Of a stretch of 17,674 nucleotides of DNA, positions 6,721 through 12,062 are shown piece after piece. The DNA lies in the NCBI GenBank assembly GCA_964359565.1, contig CAYHTN010000025.1:1-17674 (forward strand). Reading direction: 5' to 3'. The translations under genes and the position numbers were made by a program. The notes under the pieces are model-generated. The model was not told where the DNA came from. It saw nothing but the letters and a program-made list of their open reading frames with translations, and made no database searches. This DNA comes from JAGOTP01 sp964359565 (GTDB taxonomy: Bacteria > Patescibacteriota > Patescibacteriia > 2-12-FULL-60-25). The stretch's first letter is position 1, and each line of letters begins with the position of its first letter.

Positions 6721-6773
6721 CATCAAAACACGCTACGCTATACCCATAACATAAGTTATGAATCGGTTTAGCT

Positions 6774-7166
6774 ATGTCATCGTGCAAATCTCTAACAATT
6801 GATGAATCTCCTTGCCAAGCCTCTCCCATGCAGAGTAGTGAGTTTTGCTATCTCCATAATCCAGCAGTAGACCAACAATCCAAAAAAGACGCTCAAGCCA
6901 GAGGCGGAAAAGGAAATATACACCTAAGACGTGTCTCCGTTGCCTTAGAAGTACCCCTGCCACGGCTCTCCAAGGTTCAAGATGTAGTCGATCTACTCTC
7001 AGAGACGATAAACGAGCTCAGGACGGGACAAATCGATACGAAGATAGCAAATGGTATCGGTTACCTCTCCGGGCATCTCGTGAAGGCTATGGAGCTTTCT
7101 GAGCTAGAGGAGCGAGTGGGAGCGATTGAAAACGCTCTAGGCAAAAAAATAATATCCTCCCTATGA
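6774..7166 (+). CDS. Cys/His zinc-knuckle protein (DUF5763-like N-terminus)
   Basis: The 130-residue protein opens with C4, C14, C24 and H28 (SSCKSLTIDESPCQ, then EFCYLHNP), the spacing seen in DUF5763-like short zinc motifs of mobile-element proteins. After a GGKGN hinge, residues 60-125 form helices: LPRLSKVQDVVDLLSETINE, GQIDTKIANGIGYLSGHL and a final leucine-rich coil. Proteins with this layout are common in phage and integrative regions and are usually unannotated; small-terminase-like or regulatory roles are only guesses. Its stop overlaps the next start as ATGA. Confidence 0.7.
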   Translation: MSSCKSLTIDESPCQASPMQSSEFCYLHNPAVDQQSKKDAQARGGKGNIHLRRVSVALEVPLPRLSKVQDVVDLLSETINELRTGQIDTKIANGIGYLSGHLVKAMELSELEERVGAIENALGKKIISSL

Positions 7167-7360
7167 GCATATCTCATCATCGTCTCGGGCGTATTGAAGA
7201 TTTAATGATGAAACGAGAAATGATAAAGTCAGTAGCCTTATGTTGGCAGGATAAAGATGGATCAATAGAATTCAGAAGCAAGACATACACAAATTACGAA
7301 GAGCTTCATCGGGAGTACCGGGATACCCTGGACATCGTCTTATTGTGCTGGCAATACTAA
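7163..7360 (+). CDS. Small hypothetical protein, coupled
   Basis: The 65-residue protein starts at the ATG of an ATGA overlap with the previous gene, a strong sign of translational coupling and of its being a real gene. It begins with a basic helix (HHRLGRIEDLMMKREMIKS) followed by a beta-like segment (VALCWQDKDGSIEFRSKTY) and a helix. I do not recognise the family. Confidence 0.6.
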   Translation: MSISHHRLGRIEDLMMKREMIKSVALCWQDKDGSIEFRSKTYTNYEELHREYRDTLDIVLLCWQY

Positions 7361-7368
7361 AAAGTGAT

Positions 7369-7533
7369 ATGAGCCTGACGGGATCCTCAGTTAAACGACT
7401 CGAACAGCTCATGCGTACGCAAGCTGAACTGTTAATGAATGGAGATCAGATAAATCCACAGGTCCTAATATTCAAGATTTGGGAATCCGATGCTATACTT
7501 GCTTCAGGTTGCAGATCTCGGATCCGAGTTTGA
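7369..7533 (+). CDS. Small hypothetical protein
   Basis: The 54-residue ORF starts 8 bases after the previous stop. It begins MSLTGSSVKRLEQLMRTQ and is mostly helical. The preceding sequence AAAGTGAT is a poor ribosome site. Position in the coupled cluster is the main support. The frame extends to 7345, but that start would overlap the previous gene. Confidence 0.4.
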   Translation: MSLTGSSVKRLEQLMRTQAELLMNGDQINPQVLIFKIWESDAILASGCRSRIRV

Positions 7534-7575
7534 CAGAATACTGACCTTTCTATTAAGTTGCAGTCTCTTTGCATG

Positions 7576-7714
7576 TTTCATCGAAACAGCCACACGCAGA
7601 TCTAAATTTAGGCCATAAGCCTGGTTTTTGTCTGCGTGTTGCGGTCTCAAATCGCGCACAAACCAAAAACACGCGGTATGAACGCGTGCTAATGGTATGA
7701 AGTATTTCTACTTC
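7576..7714 (+). other. Structured 3' untranslated region of the plus-strand cassette
   Basis: After the last plus-strand gene there is a run of hairpins: GTTTC/GAAAC near 7575-7587; a 9-bp stem ACACGCAGA (7592-7600) with TCTGCGTGT (7631-7639) enclosing AGGC-CATAA-GCCT (7610-7622); CACGCG/CGCGTG (7670-7675 with 7683-7688); and GAAGTA-TTTC-TACTTC (7699-7714). They precede the plus-strand terminator. They could protect the mRNA or form a separate small RNA; no family is recognised. Confidence 0.5.
7665..7690 (-). terminator. Intrinsic terminator, minus strand
   Basis: On the minus strand CACGCG (7688-7683) and CGCGTG (7675-7670) enclose a 7-base loop, and five T follow at 7669-7665. No T-run exists on the plus side, so direction is minus. 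It ends whatever is transcribed leftward from about 8200. Confidence 0.75.
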
Positions 7715-7896
7715 AATTGACTACCGGTGGGAAACAGTGCTGCCTGAGTAGGTAGCGCTGTTTCTTTTTGACCGAACGCAAGCGTTACACTGCCGTTATC
7801 ATGCACCCACAGAGGGAAAGGACGTGTTTTAGCACGTACCAATTTTTTGGTGATGTGATGAATAAACGACCATCGGAACACGAGGCGTTTTGCCAT
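7708..7896 (-). CDS. Possible small basic protein (62 residues)
   Basis: The ORF starts MAKRLVFRWSFIHHITKKLV and is basic at the N-terminus. It lies between the structured RNA (7913-8194) and the minus-strand terminator, whose stem begins 20 bases after its stop, which is a normal gene-terminator layout. Against it: no ribosome binding site at proper distance (GGAG is 15 bases away), no family recognised, and its coding sequence is full of hairpins (ACGTG/CACGT, ACCAA/TTGGT, and the plus-strand terminator stem), so it may be only RNA. Confidence 0.3.
   Translation of the reverse strand: MAKRLVFRWSFIHHITKKLVRAKTRPFPLWVHDNGSVTLAFGQKETALPTQAALFPTGSQLK
7731..7769 (+). terminator. Intrinsic terminator of the plus-strand cassette
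   Basis: A stem of about 15 pairs (GAAACAG at 7731-7737 with CTGTTTC at 7758-7764, continuing GCT/AGC and CCT/AGG) is followed by TTTTT at 7765-7769. Two positions are G-U pairs in plus-strand RNA and C-A mismatches in minus-strand RNA, which fixes the direction as plus. It lies beyond the minus-strand terminator, so the two convergent transcripts would overlap by about 100 bases. Confidence 0.75.
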
Positions 7897-7912
7897 ATGT
7901 TTTATCGCTGAC

Positions 7913-8194
7913 TCCGGTTAACCACACCTATCGAAGATAGGAGGGTGCTGTTGGCCTGAGCTGGCTGAGCCAGCGAGTGGTGGCACCGGACAACTACCCA
8001 GTCAGTAACCAGATGGACAAAACAAAACCACCGAAGGCAACCACCCTGCCACGTACTGTCTTTTAAACAGGCCGTCGGCAGTGTTCGAGCACCCGACGAA
8101 CCTTACGGCTCGGCAGGGTAGCCCCCTTCGATGGACCATCTTGGGGTATGGATGGTCATAGTTGCCTCCCTTGGCTCGAAACAAGAGAGAGGAG
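7913..8194 (-). ncRNA. Large structured RNA candidate with kissing loops
   Basis: Perfect or near-perfect helices tile the segment. Three-way junction: 7913-7918/7985-7990 and 7921-7925/7977-7981, enclosing hairpins 7927-7941 (CCTATC/GATAGG) and 7960-7974 (GCTGGC/GCCAGC). Long interrupted helix: 8028-8037/8125-8134 and 8043-8050/8112-8119, enclosing hairpin 8073-8098 (CGTCGG/CCGACG). Hairpins also at 8134-8157 (GACCATC/GATGGTC) and 8165-8192. Loop bases 8084-8090 (TTCGAGC) are complementary to 8174-8180 (GCTCGAA) in the loop of the last hairpin, a 7-bp kissing interaction. Strand is inferred as minus from a candidate promoter (8208-8236) and the terminator at 7665-7690; helix 8028-8134 also has a G-U pair only on the minus strand. 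It does not match RNase P, tmRNA, 6S or group I/II cores as I know them. Confidence 0.6.
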
Positions 8195-8405
8195 TTTGAA
8201 AAATGCGATTATGCAGTACCAGGATACAGCTCCTAATCACGGTATTCAATATCATGTCAAGTCCCTCGTATAGCGCTTCTTTTGTCTGGGATAGAAGAAC
8301 GAGTATATCTCCGGCCATTCCTCGAACATTCTCCCCATATAAACGCACCCAACATTCAATCCACTCTTTTTCTTCTTTCTCGGGAAACAAATATTTCGAT
8401 AGCAT
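8103..8405 (-). CDS. Possible hypothetical protein running into the structured RNA
   Basis: An open frame of 100 residues from ATG 8405 (a TTG at 8417 also possible). The first 65 or so residues look protein-like and helical (LSKYLFPEKEEKEWIECWVR, ENVRGMAGDILVLLSQTKEA). The last 35 residues are encoded by the structured segment 8103-8205 and look random. It may be a gene whose 3' end was replaced, or a chance frame. No family recognised and no clear ribosome site. Confidence 0.35.
   Translation of the reverse strand: MLSKYLFPEKEEKEWIECWVRLYGENVRGMAGDILVLLSQTKEALYEGLDMILNTVIRSCILVLHNRIFQTPLSCFEPREATMTIHTPRWSIEGGYPAEP
8208..8236 (-). promoter_or_regulatory. Candidate promoter of the structured RNA
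   Basis: On the minus strand: TTAGGA (8236-8231), a 17-bp spacer, CATAAT (8213-8208). The -10 box matches 5 of 6 consensus bases, the -35 only 3 of 6. A start site about 7 bases on (near 8201) would put the first helix of the structured RNA close to the 5' end. Confidence 0.4.
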
Positions 8406-8417
8406 GTCTCTAATCAA

Positions 8418-8641
8418 TGAGAATAATCTATCACGGCTTCAGTACTACAAAAACAGGACTTCCTACCTTGGAAAATCTAGTCGCCCTCTCATCGGTTGAC
8501 GCCCGGCTGACATTAATGAGTTAGTTTGGGAGAACAGATGTTTTCTATAGATCAATCAGTCTCCTTCGTTTACCCCTATAAACATTGATCTTTCCTATCC
8601 TTTTGTATCTTTGCATTTTCTGACGTATACAGGGTCTTCCA
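8418..8641. other. Non-coding right end of the element
   Basis: I see no convincing gene, strong hairpin or repeat between the hypothetical minus-strand ORF and attR. Integrase arm sites would be expected here but cannot be identified by eye. Confidence 0.5.
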
Positions 8642-8667
8642 CGGTTCGATCCCGCCCCCCGCTACCA
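8642..8667 (+). repeat. attR: second copy of the 26-bp tRNA 3' end
   Basis: Identical over 26 bases to 842-867, including the encoded CCA, but without any 5' tRNA part. Directly after it come the host sequence and the original tRNA terminator (8670-8697). Confidence 0.93.
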
Positions 8668-8669
8668 CG

Positions 8670-8697
8670 AAAAAGAATCCTTTTAGGGGTTCTTTTT
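8670..8697 (+). terminator. Original host terminator of the tRNA, now stranded
   Basis: AAAAAGAATCC (8670-8680) pairs with GGGTTCTTTTT (8687-8697) through one G-U pair, loop TTTTAG, ending in a T-run. In the empty site it would lie 2 bases after the tRNA CCA. It now has no transcript of its own. Confidence 0.75.
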
Positions 8698-8713
8698 CCT
8701 TTATGACACAGGG

Positions 8714-8744
8714 TTGTAACATTCCTCTCCAGAGCAGGTATATT
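8714..8744 (+). promoter_or_regulatory. Weak candidate promoter of the DUF5666-like gene
   Basis: TATATT (8739-8744) with TTGTAA (8714-8719) at a long 19-bp spacing; it would leave a leader of about 47 bases before the ATG at 8798. Confidence 0.3.
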
Positions 8745-8797
8745 AGATCGTAAGGTTCTTTCCGTTGGTTTTTCCTACTCTTTAATCCCTTACGTCT

Positions 8798-9652
8798 ATG
8801 TTCAAACAAACAACGATAACCGCTCTTATTGCCTTGACCGTCCTTGCTCCAGCGGCAACCTTCGCCAAAGAAGAAAAGCATGAAAATAATGGCAATCGCG
8901 GTCGCCAGGAAGAGGCACTAAGACACAAGCGTCGCGTGGATGTTGCTGTCGCCTTGGGTGGAAAAGTGACCGTTATCAATGGTACGATGCTCACTTTAGT
9001 TGCGACGAACGGATCTACCTACAGCATTGATGCGAGCGCGGCCAAGTTCATCCGCCGTTTTGGTGGAACGATGGTTCTTGGAGACATTCAGGTCAACGAT
9101 CAGCTTTTTGTCACCGGTAGTCTGACCGGAACGGTCGTCAAAGCCAAGGTCGTTCAAGATCTTTCCCTTCAGGCTCGCAATGGTAATTTCACCGGAACAG
9201 TGAAATCGATGTCTACGAACAGTTTTGTTCTTACGAGTAAGAATCGTGGTGATCAAACCATAAACGTCAGTTCTTCAACAAAGATGATGAAGAATGGTCA
9301 GCCGATGACCCTTGCAGATCTTACCGTTGGCGCCATGGTGCATGTTGATGGTGTCTGGGATCGCACAAATACGAATGTCAGTGCGACAAAAATTGTGCTC
9401 GTCGTGAAAGCGATGGATGTTCGTTTGAACGGAACGGTCTCAGCATCTTCCAGTGCCTCCATATTCACGCTTACTGCAACGGATGGGAAGAACTACCAAG
9501 TGGATACAACCAAGGCTCAGCTCATCGCTCGCAACTACTTCGGAACCGACATGAGTAAAGTCCGCGTCGGTGATACGGTTCAAGTCGTAGGCAAGTCCGA
9601 TACGGCCTCAGCCGATGTCAGAGCACATCTTGTGGTCGACTTCTCCTTGTAG
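8798..9652 (+). CDS. Secreted protein with three DUF5666-like beta domains
   Basis: The 284-residue protein has a signal peptide (residues 1-23, TALIALTVLAPAATFA, cleavage before KEE), a charged low-complexity segment (24-47, KEEKHENNGNRGRQEE), and three tandem beta-rich repeats at about 53-123 (GKVTVINGTMLTLVATNG), 130-203 (FTGTVKSMSTNSFVLTSKN) and 209-284 (LNGTVSASSSASIFTLTATD). Each has the GxV...FxLxxxxG...V...T and later VGDxVxVxG signature of DUF5666, an OB-like domain common in secreted proteins of CPR bacteria. Function is unknown. A strong terminator follows at 9671-9698. This gene adjoins the element but belongs to the host by composition. Confidence 0.85.
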   Translation: MFKQTTITALIALTVLAPAATFAKEEKHENNGNRGRQEEALRHKRRVDVAVALGGKVTVINGTMLTLVATNGSTYSIDASAAKFIRRFGGTMVLGDIQVNDQLFVTGSLTGTVVKAKVVQDLSLQARNGNFTGTVKSMSTNSFVLTSKNRGDQTINVSSSTKMMKNGQPMTLADLTVGAMVHVDGVWDRTNTNVSATKIVLVVKAMDVRLNGTVSASSSASIFTLTATDGKNYQVDTTKAQLIARNYFGTDMSKVRVGDTVQVVGKSDTASADVRAHLVVDFSL

Positions 9653-9670
9653 ACATTTTTCTAAGTATCC

Positions 9671-9698
9671 TAAAAGACAGCCGGCAGGCTGTCTTTTA
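9671..9698 (+). terminator. Terminator after the DUF5666-like gene
   Basis: A perfect 12-bp stem, TAAAAGACAGCC (9671-9682) with GGCTGTCTTTTA (9687-9698), loop GGCA, T-rich 3' arm. By symmetry it has A-rich and T-rich arms on both strands. Confidence 0.85.
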
Positions 9699-9702
9699 TA
9701 AT
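9674..9702 (+). promoter_or_regulatory. Promoter of the 9742 gene, overlapping the terminator
   Basis: AAGACA (9674-9679), 17-bp spacer, perfect TATAAT (9697-9702). The promoter shares bases with the preceding terminator stem. The expected start near 9709 leaves a leader containing AGGAGG at 9728-9733. Confidence 0.5.
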
Positions 9703-9741
9703 GAGAGAGGAATCAATTCTTATCTTCAGGAGGTAACCTTT

Positions 9742-10260
9742 TTGGATTGTCAGAATCTGCAAAAAAGAGTATCCTCCCAATCATTCCTGTTCGTTATGTT
9801 TGTTACTACTCATGCGTTAGTTGGTGCCTTGATTGCCGAGCAGATGCCGGGTCATCCTATTGCCGCCTTTGCGCTAGGCGTGGCCTCGCACTTTCTCATG
9901 GACATCATCCCTCATGGGGATTCTCGCTTGTATAAAGGCTATATTTCAGGAGCGAAGGCTCGCCGGGCGGTTGCTTACGTATTAATTGATGCCCTGGTCG
10001 CCCTCTTTTTTGTCCTCTTTCTCTTCAATACCAAGTTTATCGACCATCGTACCGCCATCACGGCAGGCATTGTCGGTGGGGTCTTACCGGACTTCTTAGT
10101 AGGGATCTACGAGGTTCTTCGTATTCCGGGGCTTCAGTGGTTTCATCGCCTCCATTTCTTTTTCCACAATCTGATTTCGGCCAAAAGAGGGGATCTCGCG
10201 TTATCCACGGGTATCGCCATGCAAATGGTTCTGTTGGCCTGTATTTTATCAGTTATTTAG
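9742..10260 (+). CDS. Membrane protein, metal-dependent hydrolase-like (YbcI/DUF457 type)
   Basis: The TTG at 9742 lies 8 bases after a full Shine-Dalgarno AGGAGG (9728-9733), giving 172 residues; the ATG at 9796 (MFVTTHALVGALIAEQMPGH) is where the recognisable protein begins, so the first 18 residues may be an extension. From there the pattern is TTHALVGALIAE, then ASHFLMDIIPHGD, two hydrophobic stretches (AVAYVLIDALVALFFVLFLF; AGIVGGVLPDFLVGIYEVL), then a His-rich WFHRLHFFFHNL and a last hydrophobic helix. Conserved His and Asp in this arrangement recall the membrane-bound putative metal-dependent hydrolases; a substrate is unknown. Confidence 0.75.
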   Translation: MDCQNLQKRVSSQSFLFVMFVTTHALVGALIAEQMPGHPIAAFALGVASHFLMDIIPHGDSRLYKGYISGAKARRAVAYVLIDALVALFFVLFLFNTKFIDHRTAITAGIVGGVLPDFLVGIYEVLRIPGLQWFHRLHFFFHNLISAKRGDLALSTGIAMQMVLLACILSVI

Positions 10261-10307
10261 CCAAGAAAGCGGATTTTAGGTCCCTCAACGACCTCTCTCT
10301 CATCCCA

Positions 10308-10336
10308 TTGACACGATAGGGGTGTTCCGGTACAAT
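10308..10336 (+). promoter_or_regulatory. rplU promoter, near consensus
   Basis: TTGACA (10308-10313), 17 bp, TACAAT (10331-10336). It is the best sigma-70-type promoter in the window. The start near 10343 leaves a leader of only about 10 bases with no Shine-Dalgarno sequence. Confidence 0.88.
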
Positions 10337-10352
10337 TTTGCCATTCAACTCT

Positions 10353-10652
10353 ATGTTTGCTGTTATTAAAACCGGCGGAAAGCAGTACCTCGTGAAAGAA
10401 GGGGATGTGCTTAAGGTCGAGAAGCTCGCAGGAAATACTGGCGATAAGGTCCAGTTTGAAACACTTCTTTCGTTTGAAGGTGACAAATTAAACATCGGCG
10501 CCCCGCTCTTAAAAGAGACCGTTGCCGGCGAAGTCGTCGAACATGGCCGCGCCGAAAAAATTTCGGTCGTGAAGTACAAAGCCAAGTCTCGCTACACCCG
10601 TCGCGTCGGACACCGTCAGCACTTCACCAAGATCAAAATTACCAAGATCTAA
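10353..10652 (+). CDS. rplU: 50S ribosomal protein bL21
   Basis: The 99-residue protein matches bL21 in length and sequence: MFAVIKTGGKQYLVKEGDVL at the start, then VEKLAGNTGDKVQFETLL, VVEHGRAEKISVVKYKAKSR and the C-terminal RRVGHRQHFTKIKITKI, which contacts 23S rRNA. It binds the large subunit near domain I of 23S rRNA. The ATG at 10353 is chosen over the in-frame TTG at 10338 because bL21 starts with MFAV/MYAV. It is a single-gene unit with its own promoter and terminator; rpmA (bL27), its usual partner, does not follow. Confidence 0.97.
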   Translation: MFAVIKTGGKQYLVKEGDVLKVEKLAGNTGDKVQFETLLSFEGDKLNIGAPLLKETVAGEVVEHGRAEKISVVKYKAKSRYTRRVGHRQHFTKIKITKI

Positions 10653-10660
10653 CAGATCAA

Positions 10661-10696
10661 AAACACCCCCTCGCATAAAGCTTTGGGGTGTTTTTT
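10661..10696. terminator. Bidirectional terminator between rplU and recR
   Basis: AAACACCCC (10661-10669) pairs with GGGGTGTTT (10685-10693) across a 15-base loop. A T-run follows on the plus strand (to 10696) and also on the minus strand, so it can end both rplU and the convergent recR transcript. Confidence 0.85.
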
Positions 10697-10710
10697 GTCC
10701 ATGAAATAAT

Positions 10711-11319
10711 CTACGATTCTTTTCTATTCACGAGCGCGTCGGCGACGGTGTGGGCGTCTGCGTATTCAAGCGAAGCTCCCGTTGGAAGTCCCCGTGCCAG
10801 ACGGGTGAGGCGGACGTTGTGAGGTTGTAGGTGTTTCCGTAAATACAGCGTCGTGGTATCACCTTGAACATCTGTATCTAGGGCGAGAATGATCTCGTTG
10901 ATGACAGGGGAGTTGCTTTTAATACGATCTAAGAGGGAACCGATCGTAAGTGTTTCAGGTGTTCTGCCTTCGATCGGGTCAATCGTCCCTCCGAGAACGT
11001 GATAGCGGCCTTTGAAGACTCCTGTTTCTTCGATGACGCGGACATCCGGACTGGAAGCCACGACGCAGATAGATTGCGCATCCCGACTTGGATCCCGACA
11101 GATGCGGCAAATAGGCTGATCGGCCCACTGATGGCAGACGGAGCAAGTGGTAATGTTTTCTGCCAGCATGCTTAAATTCCGTGCGAACCGTAAAATCGTC
11201 TCTTTAGGTTGTACTACGAGCCAAGAAGCATACCGCAACGCCGCTCTCGGTCCAACTCCCGGAAGGCTATCGAACGCGCTAGCGGCGTTGTGTAATGCAG
11301 GAGGAAGTGAGGAAGACAT
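10711..11319 (-). CDS. recR: Recombination mediator protein RecR
   Basis: The 202-residue protein has the RecR layout: helix-hairpin-helix LPGVGPRAALRYA (19-31), a four-Cys zinc finger C59-x2-C62 and C71-x2-C74 (CSVCHQW, CRIC), a Toprim domain from about residue 83 (ICVVASSPDVRVIEETG, YHVLGGTIDPIEG, ILALDTDVQGDTT) and the C-terminal LARGLPTGASLEYADAHTVADAL. RecR works with RecO/RecF to load RecA on gapped DNA. It lies just downstream of ybaB, the classic ybaB-recR pair, but dnaX is not the gene before ybaB here. Confidence 0.97.
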   Translation of the reverse strand: MSSSLPPALHNAASAFDSLPGVGPRAALRYASWLVVQPKETILRFARNLSMLAENITTCSVCHQWADQPICRICRDPSRDAQSICVVASSPDVRVIEETGVFKGRYHVLGGTIDPIEGRTPETLTIGSLLDRIKSNSPVINEIILALDTDVQGDTTTLYLRKHLQPHNVRLTRLARGLPTGASLEYADAHTVADALVNRKES

Positions 11320-11331
11320 ACCGCGTTGCGA

Positions 11332-11361
11332 AGTAGGGACACGGCGCGCCGTGTCCCTACT
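11332..11361. repeat. 30-bp perfect palindrome at the ybaB stop
   Basis: Bases 11332-11346 are the exact reverse complement of 11347-11361, centred on GGCGCGCC and flanked by AGTAGGG and CCCTACT. It overlaps the ybaB stop codon. Palindromes of the GTAGGG...CCCTAC kind recur in many environmental bacterial genomes as REP/MITE-like repeats. No T-run follows on either strand. Confidence 0.85.
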
Positions 11362-11677
11362 GTTTTAGCATGTCGCCGAATTCGCTCATGAGATCCATCC
11401 CGCCGCCTTCGCGTAACTTTCCGGCGAGTGTTTTTTGCATCTTTTCAATAGCGTCGTTGAAGGCATCTTTGACGAGCGTTTCAAGCTTGCTCTTATCACC
11501 CATCGCGCTTTGGTCGATATTTACCGATTCAACGTGTTGATTGCCGTTGATGGTGACCTTCACGACCCCTCCCCAACCCGCCGTTCCTTCGGCGTGTTCT
11601 TGCGCGAGCATGTCTTGCATCGCTTTCGCACGGTCTTTGAGGTCTTTGAACTGTTTGAGTTTGCCGAACATGGACAT
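11357..11677 (-). CDS. ybaB: YbaB/EbfC nucleoid-associated protein
   Basis: The 106-residue protein fits the YbaB/EbfC family, a small homodimeric DNA-binding protein: N-terminal charged helix (FGKLKQFKDLKDRAKAMQDML), a central beta sheet (VVKVTINGNQHVESVNID) and a C-terminal helix (LVKDAFNDAIEKMQKTLAGK). It commonly sits next to recR and is thought to support recombination or nucleoid structure. Its stop TAG is part of a 30-bp palindrome. The start could be ATG 11677 or 11671, two codons on. Confidence 0.94.
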   Translation of the reverse strand: MSMFGKLKQFKDLKDRAKAMQDMLAQEHAEGTAGWGGVVKVTINGNQHVESVNIDQSAMGDKSKLETLVKDAFNDAIEKMQKTLAGKLREGGGMDLMSEFGDMLKQ

Positions 11678-11721
11678 AGAAAGAGAAAGCTAATGGCTAG
11701 TATCTGAAAGATGATGACAGA

Positions 11722-12048
11722 TCAGGATGAAGATGGAAAGGAGGGCTCGGGAGGTTCTGAACGCCCCCCAATCTGTCGAAAAACGAACATAATGAACGTG
11801 GCTGCAATAAAGGCACAGATCACGTCTGCAACTTGTCCTACGCGAGAACAGGTGGTAATGGAGGGCGCGCCAACACCACTCGTGGTGGTACAGGTGGGGA
11901 AGGGAAATCCGAAGGTGATCGGGCCATCGACCGGGAGTGCATTGGCGTAGACATGCGTAAGAAAAACATAACTGAGCCCGATCGCAACGACGAAAACGCG
12001 GACGAAGAAAAAGATAATCTCTTTTTTCGTAAAGCCTGGAATGTGCAT
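11722..12048 (-). CDS. Small two-helix membrane protein
   Basis: The 108-residue protein has a membrane helix at about 10-32 (EIIFFFVRVFVVAIGLSYVFL), an external-looking loop with two Cys (C53 and C67), a second helix at about 74-91 and a Pro/Ser-rich cytoplasmic-type tail. It starts 14 bases after the dnaB stop on the same strand, so it is likely co-transcribed with dnaB. Family unknown. Confidence 0.65.
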   Translation of the reverse strand: MHIPGFTKKEIIFFFVRVFVVAIGLSYVFLTHVYANALPVDGPITFGFPFPTCTTTSGVGAPSITTCSRVGQVADVICAFIAATFIMFVFRQIGGRSEPPEPSFPSSS

Positions 12049-12062
12049 AAAAAGAACGATGG

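Larger units (their letters stand above)
842..8667. mobile_element. 7.8-kb tRNA-integrated element
   Basis: Two perfect 26-bp copies of the tRNA 3' end bound the segment. A complete tyrosine integrase lies beside attL, an excisionase-like HTH gene overlaps it, and a winged-helix replication/regulator-type gene follows. The interior is visibly richer in A+T than the flanking host genes, most clearly at 5150-6650. I see no relaxase, no ATPase with a Walker A motif, no terminase and no capsid gene, so the element likely depends on a helper for transfer, or is a small integrative plasmid or phage satellite. The cargo is a plus-strand cassette of secreted and membrane proteins plus a structured, mostly non-coding region near attR. 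Confidence 0.88.

Noticed and set aside
7913..8194. RNase P RNA, tmRNA, 6S, group I or group II intron
   Set aside because: The conserved cores I know for these are absent (for example no GAGGAAAGUC, no tRNA-like ends, no domain V-like hairpin).
8255..8260. Perfect minus-strand TTGACA as -35 of the structured RNA
   Set aside because: No acceptable -10 box at 16-18 bp from it.
8203..8499. Plus-strand open frame of 98 residues
   Set aside because: Ser-rich, no family character; opposite strand of a more protein-like frame and partly of the structured RNA region.
842..8667. Inovirus-like prophage
   Set aside because: Size and small membrane proteins would fit, but there is no Zot-type ATPase with a Walker A motif.
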